Source of the DNA: Dipetalonema caudispina
Taxonomy: Eukaryota; Nematoda; Chromadorea; Rhabditida; Onchocercidae
Assembly: GCA_013365325.1 (NCBI GenBank)
Contig: JABVXV010000567.1
Coordinates: 1-26,287 of the forward strand
Length of the DNA: 26,287 nucleotides
Direction: 5' to 3'
The translations under genes were made by a program, and so were the position numbers. Each line of letters begins with the position of its first letter. Position 1 is the first letter of the stretch. The notes under the pieces were generated by a model, which did not search any database, was not told the DNA's origin, and saw nothing but the letters and a program-made list of their open reading frames with translations. This document shows positions 11,750-24,000 of this stretch, piece by piece.

Positions 11750-12594
11750 TCAGATGGGATAAATAGGATGTTGTTCATCAGGATGTGGTGGTAACACAGT
11801 AGGAGGCTGTCGTCTATGCTGTGGAACGCAGAAACCTTTTTCACAGAGTTCACTTCTTGCACAGTGCTGAAGTTTCCGACCTAAAATTCTTGGAAGATAT
11901 TGAATGTAAGAATGACTATTATTGAGAAAGAAGATAAGTAAGCGCTATTAAACTAGAATTAATTTTTATACCAAAATTGAAATACAATTTAAATGTATTT
12001 TCAAACTTACATTTTGGTACAGGTCGCTTTTTTACATCACATTTTCTGGCACATACACCAAAACAACAAACTCTTCTCTTATAACAATCACTTGTTGTTT
12101 CGCCTAGAAAAAATTATTATTTTGTTAAAATTAAATTCAAAATCAAACGTAATTTACAAAGGAAGGAAAAAAAAAAAAAATTTTGTACAAACTATATCTG
12201 ATCGATTAAAACGAGAAAAAATGAAAATTATAAATTCTCAACAACTTACATATCGCATTGATTTCGGATATTAGCACGATAACCTAAAAAGTATAGCATG
12301 AATAACTGAGAGGAAAATAAGAATTTGAAGGTATCAAAATAAGCCATAAATAAACGTACCGTATGCATACTTATGTAAAAAATAAGTCATAGTAATATAA
12401 CCATCCACGTGGAGGCAATGTAAACAATAAAAAAGATACGAGAGTACAGCAATTTAATTAAGAATTATTGCATCTTTCAAAATTTTCAAAATTCTAGTAA
12501 TTGATGATAGATCATTGGAATGGTTCAATTTACTCTACTTTAGAAAATGATACAAATTGACCAGAAGAAAAGTAATGATGCCGAATTCTTTCAT
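11750..12594 (-). CDS. secreted ten-cysteine protein, WAP-like half domain (4 exons)
   Basis: Exons (minus strand): 12594-12562, 12283-12250, 12103-12011, 11880-11750; they join in frame to 96 residues. Residues 1-21 form a classic signal peptide (MKEF start, then a Leu/Ile/Val core ending SEINA), split between exons 1 and 2. The mature chain has ten cysteines. The first six are spaced C-x5-C-x5-C-C-x3-C-x3-C, exactly the spacing of the second half of a WAP four-disulfide core as in elafin-type inhibitors. The last four follow as C-x5-C-x5-C-x4-C. The first two cysteines of a full WAP domain are absent. The C-terminus is Pro/His-rich (QPPTVLPPHP). Likely extracellular; protease inhibitor or antimicrobial roles are known for WAP proteins, but nothing here proves either. 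Exon 1 is the least certain part, because its donor (GTCAAT) is weak. It is chosen because it alone supplies a phase-0 ATG and completes the signal peptide. A canonical AATAAA lies 52 nt after the stop. Confidence 0.78.
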
Positions 12595-12609
12595 AATTGT
12601 TGATTTTCA

Positions 12610-12616
12610 CTGAAGA
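12610..12616 (-). promoter_or_regulatory. probable spliced-leader acceptor, Cys-rich gene
   Basis: ATCTTCAG lies 15 nt before the ATG at 12594. It supports this ATG as the start of the signal-peptide exon and hence the weak donor that follows. Confidence 0.5.
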
Positions 12617-13252
12617 TTGCTTATCAGAGTATGAAAAAGCAAAACTTTTTGATGAACTAAGAAGAAATATGTATATGATTTAATTAGAAAAAGTAACAAT
12701 CATTAGCGATAGTATTTCATTGTTTTGTTGTTATATATTCTTAGTTAACCTAATTTATAGGTACTATTTAGCTAATGAAATGTTTATAATTTCTTAGTTA
12801 GAAAGGAAAATTCTGATGAAATATGTATATCGATTGCACTCAACACGATGTATTCTGGTATGTCGTTTATGAGAGCCATTTAATTTCAATTAATTATCAC
12901 TAATTAATCATGGTAGAGTAATTTTTTCTTCATCCAATTCACCAGCATACTGCGATAATGGACGAATTTATGTTTGACTTCTTATATCATTGATACGAAA
13001 CCCTTCCTTAGAACAGCCATTTTTAGTGTAGAATTCAAATCATTTATCAGAAATAACAATAAAAATTCTAAATCCAAACAATTGACGGATCGCTTTGAAA
13101 TGTAGGAATGAAAAAGTGATAGAATTTATTTGATGAATTCAGAAAGATGAATCTACTGTAGAGGATTTGGATTTTTAAAATGACTCAAGTTTACCTAACG
13201 AAATTCATGCATTACGTTCGCATATTTTATGTTGTTTGATATTTGATTGTCA

Positions 13253-13358
13253 CAGCTGCACTGATTTGAAAATTGCTACTGAAATAATTGAAGTCATGGT
13301 GGAAACAGCTGTCTGGTCTCAAAATTAGTACTGAAATAATAGAAGTGTCAACTTCCGC
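13253..13358. repeat. 53-bp tandem dimer
   Basis: Two units both start with CAGCTG (13253 and 13306). They share AAAATT..TACTGAAATAAT.GAAGT with few mismatches, then diverge at their right ends. Confidence 0.7.
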
Positions 13359-13409
13359 AATGCCGAACTGCTGATATTTGTCCTTCAAAGTTCTGATTTC
13401 ATTTGCTTC

Positions 13410-13430
13410 AAAAAAAAAAAAAAAAAAAAA
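13410..13430. repeat. 21-base A homopolymer
   Basis: Uninterrupted A run on the plus strand, 50 bases right of the tandem dimer. Confidence 0.95.
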
Positions 13431-14933
13431 GAACCCATAGCACATACATCAATTACATCATTACTTTAATACGAATTTTCAAACCTCTCGCATTAATGAA
13501 AAGTTTAGTGGAATTTATCATTCAGCAATTTAAATGGGTCCATTTCTTCAATTATACACGAGTCTACTGATACTCGACCCACCAGATAATGGTAAGAATA
13601 ATCTAAAGTATTCGAATGGAAGTAAATGCTATAAGTGATTCCACAACACTCATATTTCACACCACTTATCATGCTTGAAAAGGATAGTAAAATTAATGAT
13701 TCCATTTTTCCAGCAGTGACAGTGAATCAAGAATACTATATGATGCTTTAAATTGTCTTCTAACTGTCCGACAAATCAATTGCTGGCCATCATCATTACT
13801 GGTGATATATCACAGGTGAAACATTATAGACAATCTTTTATTGTTACCAGTTAAGTAACCACAAAAATAGAATAGCATTATGAAAGGAAAGAGATGCTCT
13901 CTTGGATGACTAAATAAAATAATGAAAAACAGCGCTGTAAAAAATAGCGCCGACAATAAAACATCAAATGCAGCAAATAAAAGCTTTTAAAGTGGACATT
14001 TCTTAAACTGCATTTTAAAATTTGAGAAATATGATAACAAAAAGGAGATACAAACAATTTTAAAGGCTTGGGTACGAATAATTTATACGCAATTTCAAAT
14101 GTTATACATCAAATTGACATACCACGCTGATCAAAAAACTTTTGCTTACCAATTAAACATGGAAATGCATGAAGTCAAAATATCCATAGGAATTAAACAA
14201 ATTCCACAAGATCTTTATAAATTACAAAACTAGTATGATATTATTCATACCGTTTCACCCATGAAATCGTCTCACCACGAAATGAAAATAACATACAAAC
14301 TTTAAAAGAATAACGCAAATAATGATAATATTAAGCTACAGTAAAACATCAACTGCGCTTCATAAAGACGAAGACTTGGAGATGAATTCAAAAATAAGAT
14401 ATGAGAATATCAATTAAAGCATAACAAAGTCACTAAATGCAACGCAGCGCAATAAAGCTATATAATAACATTTGGGAAGATAATGAAACTTAACAAATAA
14501 AACTGCTAGTTGGCCTAATGTTATAAATACCACTCAGCCCATTCAGAATTTCGCACTTCGGTCTTTTTTCGCTCCTAAAAACTAAACGTATGCAAAGTTT
14601 GGTTTTCGAAGATTTATCGGAACAAAAAAAAAAAAAACTCGCTAAACTTCCATGGTGAAGGATGATAGAAATTTTAGAAGAATTTTATCACACACTATTA
14701 TAGAAAAATGCAAAACTATGAATCCGACTACCTTGTGTATTGGAAAAGGATTGAGCGACATGCAATATTTGTAATGCTAGAAAACTACAAAGACATATAA
14801 AGGTATGATTATTCTCTATTAACAAGGGAAGCATACGAAATATAATGCTATATGCTATAGAGGATTTGACTGCTTCATATGGCGAAACAATTGAGCAACC
14901 AATTTTCATGTTAAAGGCATAAACATCACTAAA

Positions 14934-14939
14934 TTTATT
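14934..14939 (-). other. candidate polyadenylation signal of the coiled-coil gene
   Basis: AATAAA on the minus strand, about 145 nt after the stop at 15084. It directly follows a TTTTTTAG that could instead be a splice acceptor, so the same bases may begin an exon of a further gene. Confidence 0.4.
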
Positions 14940-15083
14940 CTAAAAAATTTTCATTTTTCCTGACTAATTCTTGCCACATAGCAGAGAAAATGAGCTCAAC
15001 AGATCATTTTTTGCTACGGCTATAAAAAATTCTATTACTAATGAAAAAAAAGGCCAAATCAGTATAAGCCAGTAGCAACTAAT

Positions 15084-18000
15084 TTACAACATATCAGAAC
15101 CATTTTCAGAAACAGCATGACTTGTTTGACCAGCATCACCAGTATTCTGCATCTCATCAGCGCGACTGCCAACAGATGATACTGAAACACTGGTGTTTAG
15201 ACTGCGCCAGGATGGAATATGCACAATATTACTATCTCGGCATTTCTCCAGTTCTTCAATTTTGGCAGTATCCTGAAAAACTGTCCTCATTCCAGACTAT
15301 GATGAAGGCTGTAACAACAATTTTAAACAACATTAGAGTATTTTAAAATATAAGTCTACCATTCCGTGCCAGCTATAATTCAATTCTTCAGATATTTTTT
15401 ATTATTGATTGCTTGCCTTCTTGAAAAAATATTACCTTCTCAAGACGTTGAGCAATTTTTGCCAATTTCATTCGATCCAGATAGGATCGTCGTATATGCG
15501 TTTTGGATTTCTTCACTAATTTTATTGCACTACTCTCAGAAGCACTGGCTCTTTTGCCTTCGATCAAATGTGGATTATCCAAATTATAGCCCAGTTTCAT
15601 AAGAAGTTTTTTCAACTTCATAATCAAATTCTGAAAATTTATTTCGGAGCAAAATTCACGGATTTCCGCAAGAAGTATACTTCCTCAAATTAAAAGTAGC
15701 AGTTACACAGTATGATAAAATCTAAAGCATTAAGTCCTATTTTACATTTCAGAATACTGTGACATAAGTTAAGCACTGCAAAGCTTTTTGTCGCCACAAA
15801 AGCAGGCAAAAACGCCAATTCCAGAAATGAGAAACAAATAATAGGTTTCACGAAATTTTTATGCTATGAAGGAATTAAAAGACTTCAACTTTACATAACT
15901 TTCCATATTTTAGCATAAAGTTAAATAAATTGTAAAATGAATTCCTCACTTGCCGTAATTGATTAGTTCCTTGCAATCCATCGCAACGAATTTTCATAAC
16001 TCGAAGAAGTGTTTCCATTTCTTCAAGGAAACCTTCTCGCTTATCATATTTTCTTTTTAAATATTCATTCCGTCTTTGCAATTCATCTATTTTATTTTCG
16101 GCATGTTGTAGTTCAGATGCTCTCACTGTACCTAAAAAATAAGTATTGGTAAAATCTAAACAGTGAAATAAGTTCTAGTGAGTACCATCAAATTTAAAAA
16201 AAAGCAATTCCTTACATTCGTTAGTACTTTCAATAAGGCGACACTCAAGTTTAACGACGTCAAGTTCCCGTTCGCTTAACAGTTGTTTCACTTTCTCTTT
16301 TTCCTTATACAGTTTACGCAAACGTTCATTCACCTGGTCTTCAAAATTTTTTGCTTCTTGTAACTCGTCTTTTATACACTATAAATAAGAAAAACTCTAA
16401 AAATCTCAATTAAACCAATCCCTCTATTTAATAAAATCGAATGGAATGATCTGAAGAATAAAAAGTTCCAGAAAGTTATCGATGCAGTGTTAAGAAATAT
16501 TTTGCCCTTTAGGTGAAGAAAATTGTCTCGTATTTCTAAAATCGATTTGAAAATCAACCTTGATGGTGCTCGCTGCTTGGGAACCCAAATCTGTTTTGCG
16601 TTTTAACATTATTTTCGCTTCACCTAGAGCAACAGTAAGATTATCTTTCTGTTTGGTTAAATTGTCAATTTCTGCAAAAGCTCGCTCCAATTTCCCATGC
16701 ACCTCAGCACAGTTCTGACTTTCACATCTAAAACAATCTTGTAATATTTTGTACTTGTAAAAGAATTCATATTTTTTAAATAATTCGTACTATTATTTAA
16801 AATAACTGTATTTGTTCAGAATTTTTTGCTTTAGAAAGAACCAAATATTTAGACAGTAAATGAAATGCTAAATAATTGCATCATTCTGTTTTTGCGGAAG
16901 CAACAATTCTGGTAGTGCATTTCAAAACAAAATTCCAAAGCTTCCCGACGTGCCCATTTGTATCGCACTTCGAGAATACAGCCGTCATAAGTACCTGAAC
17001 TGCAGTTTTAAGTTGTCAATACTTGCTTCATACATCGAACACTTATTTAGGGTAGAACGAAGTTCATCCCGAGCATCATGGAGGTCAGCAGTCATCTAAA
17101 ATTTATTTAGTCAAGAAAGTTGAATGAACTAGATATTTTAATATTTAAGGATTAACAGATGATGTGGAATTTTTTTTGAAATTAAGGAGAATAGCAATAC
17201 ATTTTAAAATAACTCTGCATAAAGCTGAACTGCACCGAGAAACTGTTAGCGGGGGCCAACTTTGTTAAAAATTTACCCACAAATAAAAGAAAATTAACCT
17301 CCATACACAATTTCTCCAGCTTTTCACATTTAACTCTGTTGTCATCCGATGCAGAGAGTGTTTTTCGTAGCGCTAAATCCAAATTCGTAAAAAAACGACT
17401 CACCTGAAACGAATTATTTTTCAAGTAAAAAAGGACCATCATTCACTTCATTCGTCCTACATTATTGCACTGAAAAAATGTTGATGTGAATTTTCCACAG
17501 GACCTGGATACCTCACTGTGATGGGGCAGCGGTAACGGTAAAGCGGTATCAAGGCACCACATGACACATGTTCTGAAAGCTTTGAGCATACCGAAATAGA
17601 ACTGCCGCTTATAGGAGAGTAAAGATGAGGCAGTTCAAACCACAGGCAGATCAACAGATGTTTGAATTAATAGAAAGCTTTTATGACTGACAACATGAAA
17701 CTCTTTCGGTAAGTCGATGCAGCCAAGCTACATCTGAAAGACACCTGCAATGAATAATAGGATTATGAGGGCGACAACTAGGTATTATAGAAATATGTCA
17801 TTTCTTGAAATAACGTAACGTACCGCTTCACTGACTTGTTGCACTGATTTATCGCTTCCTTGTATATCAGTTAGAAGATGCTCCAATAACTGTTGTATAT
17901 TGGGGCTAAGCTTACCACGAATCTGCAATGATCAGTAATTTAATCTACAGGGATTTTTATAGACCAAAACGAATATATTTCTTAAAAATATTACAAGATA

Positions 18001-21000
18001 TATTAGCGAAAATCCAAAAAGATCTAACAACCTCCGCATGACGAACGGAATCGAGCATTAAAAGTAATGTGTCTTTTGTTTCACTTATTTCAGGATGCAG
18101 TGTATTGGTTAGACTTCCTGATGATAATTCAATGCTTGAAGCAGCTTCACATACTACTAAACGTGAATCGCTTCCACCCATAAAATTTGAATGTAACAAT
18201 TCCGCAGTTGAAGTTAAGTCACAGCAGTCTGTTGACTTATTTTCCAAAACCTAGCAATAAGCATTCTAAGAATATATAAGAATTTATTGAATTCACTTAA
18301 CTAATTTTATAAAAAAATATGAAATAAAAAGACGCAACTTTGAAACACTGAAGCTTTAATGAGATTCTTCTATTTCTCCATAAAATAATGTGAAATAAAC
18401 GTTCAAAGTTTTATACCTTCGTAAAAGTAGCATATTGTTTTGTCGGTGGATCTGACATCATTTGGTACACTAGTGCATTGAGGTCTTCATATTTCTAAAG
18501 TATTGAATTATAAAAAATCAGTATTAAATGAAATATCAACTTCTAGCAAAATGAAAAATAGTTATTTTAAAAATAAAATTTGGATTTAGAACAAAACCCA
18601 AATTTTTACTTCTTTCAGTTCATACAATTGTGAACGTATAGTGCCAGGAAGCGCATCCCATATGGTAATATCTGTACGGCTATTTGCATCAGCCGAACAA
18701 GACAAAACAGTGCTGCTCTGGCCTGCAAATGGAGGAACAAATTATTTTACAAAAAATTTGAGATTTTAATAAAAGAAATATAAAAAAAAAGATTGTCAAT
18801 TACCACTAGGTGGATATAGTGGAAAGAGAAATGCGGAAAATAGAATACCAGGGTATGATTCGTACAAAGCGATTCGTGCATGCAAACGTTCCAGACGTTC
18901 ATCCTTTTCCTCGATTATTTGATTTAGTTGCGCAGTTTCTAACTGGTACTGAACTTCGGCTTGATTCTAAAAATCAATGTCGGCGGATGCTCAAAGAAAG
19001 GAATGGAAGCTTTATGTTCGATTAATTTTTATTTCACACAAGTGGGCTATCGATTATGAAAGGAAGAAATGAAACAGTAAAATTCTAATTCATAGAAAAA
19101 GAACAAACCCGGAAAATATTATATTCCGTATTAACTTTATCCATTACTGTCTTTAAACGTGCATTTTCCTGCTTCAGGTCTGTTTTTTCTTCTGTTAAAT
19201 CCTCCTACATATAAATCGAATCAATTAACAATTTGCTTTAATGTTAATGCTAGTTATAAAAATCGGCAAGGGAACATGGATGAGCGACATTGTCGCATTA
19301 ATTCGTAGATCTCGCTTTACATTTAAAACCCAAAACCACTGACGTCAGTAAATGCTCTATTAATAACGTAATGGCAATAGTATATTCTATACTTCTGTCT
19401 TCCCCTTTCATCTTCATTTCTTTTTTCTCTCACTGCATCATTATCTCTTTTTCCTCCTAATTCGAACACCAAAATCAAGCAATAAAGTTCTAAAATTCCG
19501 ATTCAAAAAGCTAACGGAGACAAGAACGATGACTTTGACCAGCATCAATCTGCTGATAATACCAACTACTGTCCAGTAAGAAATGGTGGTTTGGGATATA
19601 ACCTCTCATTCAATGCTTCGAAAAGCTTAAATGTATGTTCCAGGAAACAAATTTTTCTCGACTAAGAACAAGAAGTGGAATGTCTAGCCAAATCGATTTC
19701 ATAGAAATGCATTACGAAACGACAATTCTAGAGCCAATTTAGAATTCACTAATATCCAGTCAACTTCTACAATATTCTGCATAACATGTTGAATATTTTT
19801 TTTTTCAAAGTCACATTCTTGTATTCTCTTGAAAAAAAAGCCTACTATCTGTTTTTGCTTCTTATCCAAAACAGCTCGAATGCTGTTAAGTTCTACTTCA
19901 CGCTTTTCCAGCAGTGATTCCAATTCACTGTTTCTCTGCTTTTCGGTTGCAATTTGATCCTGCAAAAAATAAGTTATCCGATCAAAATCTTTAATATAAA
20001 TAAACCGACTTTCCAATAGACCAAACTATTTGAAGCTTGCAAAGCGCAAACAAAAGAGCTAGACCAATAACTGGTTTTGCCTAGGTTTTTAATCATTATG
20101 CTTTACTTGAACGTTCTGGTCTGTCAACAACCAGCTGTGACGCATCTCATCACATTATATATCAAAAACCAACCACCAACGTGTTATTTTTTGCAACTGC
20201 TTCTTTGAGATGTTCACAATCGGATAGTAATTTTTTTTTTTCCAAAGCCCATTCTTCTTCAATTTCATTTTTTGTCCTTGTTTTTTCCTGTATTTAATGT
20301 CTGATTTCATTGAAATTTTTGCACTTTGACAAAGCAAAATATATTCAAAGTATTCATACTATAATCAATGTATCAATGATTTTTTAAAAGTTTTAACATT
20401 TTGAGTGGATAATTTCTATCAAGAGATCATCGAGAAACTAGCTTTGCATAACACCAAAAAAAAAAAAAAAAACATATTTGAAACGAAACCAACATTCAAT
20501 TGTGTCCTCAAATAAATAGTTTCATCGCGAAATTTTTTCAAATCATTGTTACTTTTAGTAACTTGTCCGTTCAGTTCTTCGATCTAAAAATAATCCGAAA
20601 GTTTATAAAAAATTGGAAATAGCAACGCTGACAATATGTCTACGTATCGATCAAAAATCTCCACTTTTTGTATTAATGAAACAAAAACTTTTTTCCACAA
20701 AAACTTACGATCAAAACATTTATTATCAGGATGAGTTTTCATTTTTTAAACGAATGATAACGCACTCCAAAAATTCACACGCTACTAATAGTGCTCAACA
20801 TTTCACAGCACATCTCTAATAAAGCACTTTAGTCCTAAAGGAAGCCATAACAGAGTTTAGCCAAACTGAGAGTGATAATGTGACTCATTTTTTTCTTCAG
20901 AGTTACACATTACGAACCCTGTTATTTCAAAGGAATGCAACAAATATATTTCTGGAAAATAATTAACCAATGAATCCTTCTTCGTTAATTCATCTAGGCA

Positions 21001-24000
21001 TTCTGTTAATCGTAAATCCATATCACGGTATTTTTTTAGTTCGTCAGCAAGCTGTGCATTCTGCAAAGTAAGCTTCCCATTTTTCTCTTGCCATGCAGCT
21101 AAATCTTTTAGACCTTTGTTGTCAGCTTCAAGTAATGACTGCTTCTCGGTTGATAATGCCTTAAACAAAAGCAAGTTTTCAAAGACTGCTTCCTACTCAT
21201 CTCTAGAAATGAACTTCATAATATTCCTTTTTTTGATTTAACTAGAACGGAACAAAATGAAAGTTAATACTGAGATCGCAAATGCAAAGTATACATCTTT
21301 GCTTTAACCTATACATAATCAACCGATCAAAAATTTCATCTCCAAGTACTGCTTTTACCATTAAAATCACCCCATCAATCGGCCCAACGCGATATACTTG
21401 TACAAAGGTCTCTATAGACAGCTCGACACTTTGGTTGTAGAATATTCCCATAATCATTCCTTAATCAGAAAGAGTAACTCTGGAAAATTCAATTTAAAAC
21501 AACTAACATAGTTGGCAAGTGCAAGTTGCTCAATCCGTTTCTCGAGTCCCGACTTTTCCTTCTGTAAATATTCGCGCTCGTTTTCCCAAGCTTTCCTCTC
21601 TGTTTTCAGTTTGTGTTCCAATCCCGCTACAATCGAATCTTGTTCTTGTAATTTCCCAAACCTTTCCTCAATTATAAGCAGCTGTTTTTGCAAATCAGCA
21701 ACTTTTCCAGCATTCTCGTCATATAAATCTTTGAATTCGCTGCATTTCTCTTCGCAACTTTTTTTTTCTCTATTTAGAATATCAATTTCGACTTGTCTAT
21801 TTTCTAATTCTTTTTCTAACTCAGTCTTCATTCTGCACATTTTTTCCATGTCTTTTTCTACGACAACATACTTTTTCCTCCAGATTCCAGCATTTTTTTC
21901 TCCTTCCTAAAAAAAGTCGTAAAATTGATGGCAAAGCATTTTTGCAACACAAATATTACGCTATAACATACTAGCTTACCAAATATTATAAAGTATTCAT
22001 GTTATCCACCTTTTTTTTCTGTTTTGTTTTTATAACTAAGACATTGCGCATCGAATAAGACACATTCATGAGATATATACAATATCAAGAAATAAACATG
22101 AAAAGATGAAAGCAAGAAGAAGTGTTAAGTGCAACTAAATAGCTTAATGCCTCGGTGACGATAAGTTTAACATATGATTTCTGCTTCAATCTCTTTGAAT
22201 TAACTAATCATAAACAATCCATTAAAGGTACAACTTCTTACCTTTTTTATTTCCAGCTCAAATTTAAGCTCCGAAATTTTTGCTTGCATTGCGGCATTGT
22301 CATCTTGCAACTTTTTCAGTGTTTCTGCATCAGGTATCTGTAAAATCTTCGCACTGCTTATAAAGCAGGGAAGCGACAAATCATTCTTATCAAAAAATAG
22401 TGAAATCTGATTTCAATCACAGAATCCCACAGCATAAATTAAAACATTAATTTCAACCATGTAAAACTCTAATTGAGATGCTCAATACCCTACAATTATC
22501 ACTTTCAGAAAATAAGGGACCTTATCTGTTTCTATATCAATCGAAATATTTTCTAAAACTGCTAATTTCTGCTCGGCTATATGTAACTGATATTGGCATT
22601 CCATGAACTTTGATTCATTTTCTTCCGCAACTTTCTGCAATTTATAAGCGAGAGCTTTTTAAGTTTTGAACAATGATCCATATACATAGCTACATAATTT
22701 TCAAACAAAACGTAATCACTAATTGAGTTCCCTTTTTTTCGTCTTTGTTTCCCCGAAATGCGTTCTAATGATTGCTTTTGGAACAGAATAAAACTTTTTA
22801 ATATCTTGCAATCTACATATAGCATTCTGAAACAATAAGCCTTCAAGTTAGGGTACCTATCATGAATGAAGCGTAATTAATCGGTGAAGTGACTAACTTT
22901 CAGTTTTTCCGTTTCTTTGGCCAAAACTGCAGCAGAGCGTTCTGCGGCGGAAACCTAAAGCTTTAACACCAAAACTTATGATTCGCACTTTATCATTAGT
23001 AAAAAAAAGCCATTTTATCCAAAAAGTCAATTAAAATCAAAAGAATTCATTGCCTTTCATTCTTTCATGAAAAATTTACGTAACGTAATGTTTAATTTAT
23101 TATAACCAAATGGATAAAATATGCTGGAAAATGTCCCAAATTCTTACCTGATCCTGAAAATGATGATTTTCATTCACAAGCTTTTCCACTAATTGTGACA
23201 ATCGTTCATTCTCTCCTTCCAACTCAATGCATTCCGAATGTTTATTTCGCAGCATCACAGCCAAATCTGAAAACCTTTTAACAACCAATTAAATGGATTT
23301 AACAAGTAATGCCCACATCCAACTGAGAGCATTTCAAGCAAAACTCTGAATATCAAGAGTACTACCTAACTTAGTATACTGCTTATCACTGGCAACTCCA
23401 TTACTTGCTTTACCGCTTGAACAGTCCAAAACAACTGCTGCATCACCATCTACACATTTTGCCATTGGAACTCTTGTAATTGGCGATATCCCTATGATGT
23501 GTTGAGAAATTTGCTGACTCTGTGGTCTAATTGGCGTCGAACTATTCGGAGAAACCAATGGTGGTAGACTTGATGCGACCGGATCACCCAGTCCGTCTAC
23601 ATCCTCATTTTCCTAAAACTTAATTACATAAAGATTAAGAAAATCGCATATGTCTTTGCATAGTTTGACAAAATCAAAAAGGTATGCTTTTTTATCGTTA
23701 AACTGGAAAATTCTTCATTATCGAATAAACAAAAGCAACGATAATAAATACAGCAATTAATATCCCAAAACAGTCCAGTATCTGCACTTTTTCGTCCACT
23801 CTTTTACCCAACAGTGACGATTACTCTTCCACGAACTAATGATTAGGTTAATCCGATCAGTTTCGTGAAATGGTACCAATATGAAACAGTAAAAGAAAAG
23901 GTACAGAATGGATACAGAAGAAATATCAAAATTAGTAAACTTTAAAAGCTCCAGAAAATTTAACCTGAGCAAGATTGCGTTGTGATTCCACGGTATACTG

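Larger units (their letters stand above)
12617..15083. other. intergenic region with possible unassembled membrane-protein exons
   Basis: Minus-strand segments stay open and hydrophobic: 14939-14688, about 14393-14305 and about 13990-13840. A hydrophilic segment is open at about 13800-13700. Splice-like sites flank some of them, but I could not join them into one frame. T-rich sequence yields Phe/Leu runs by chance, so this is weak. A 53-bp tandem dimer and a 21-base A run (13410-13430) lie at the left. Confidence 0.4.

Noticed and set aside
11993..12274. 93-codon plus-strand frame
   Set aside because: Antisense to the cysteine-rich exons and their intron; the minus-strand cysteine spacing and phases are far stronger.
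18069..18254. 61-codon plus-strand frame
   Set aside because: Antisense shadow of the coiled-coil exon 18250-18032.
18810..19025. 71-codon plus-strand frame
   Set aside because: Mostly antisense to the coiled-coil exon 18966-18849.
21512..21910. 132-codon plus-strand frame, Ser/Phe-rich
   Set aside because: It is the antisense of the largest coiled-coil exon (21906-21508), whose Glu/Lys/Leu frame and flanking splice sites are convincing.
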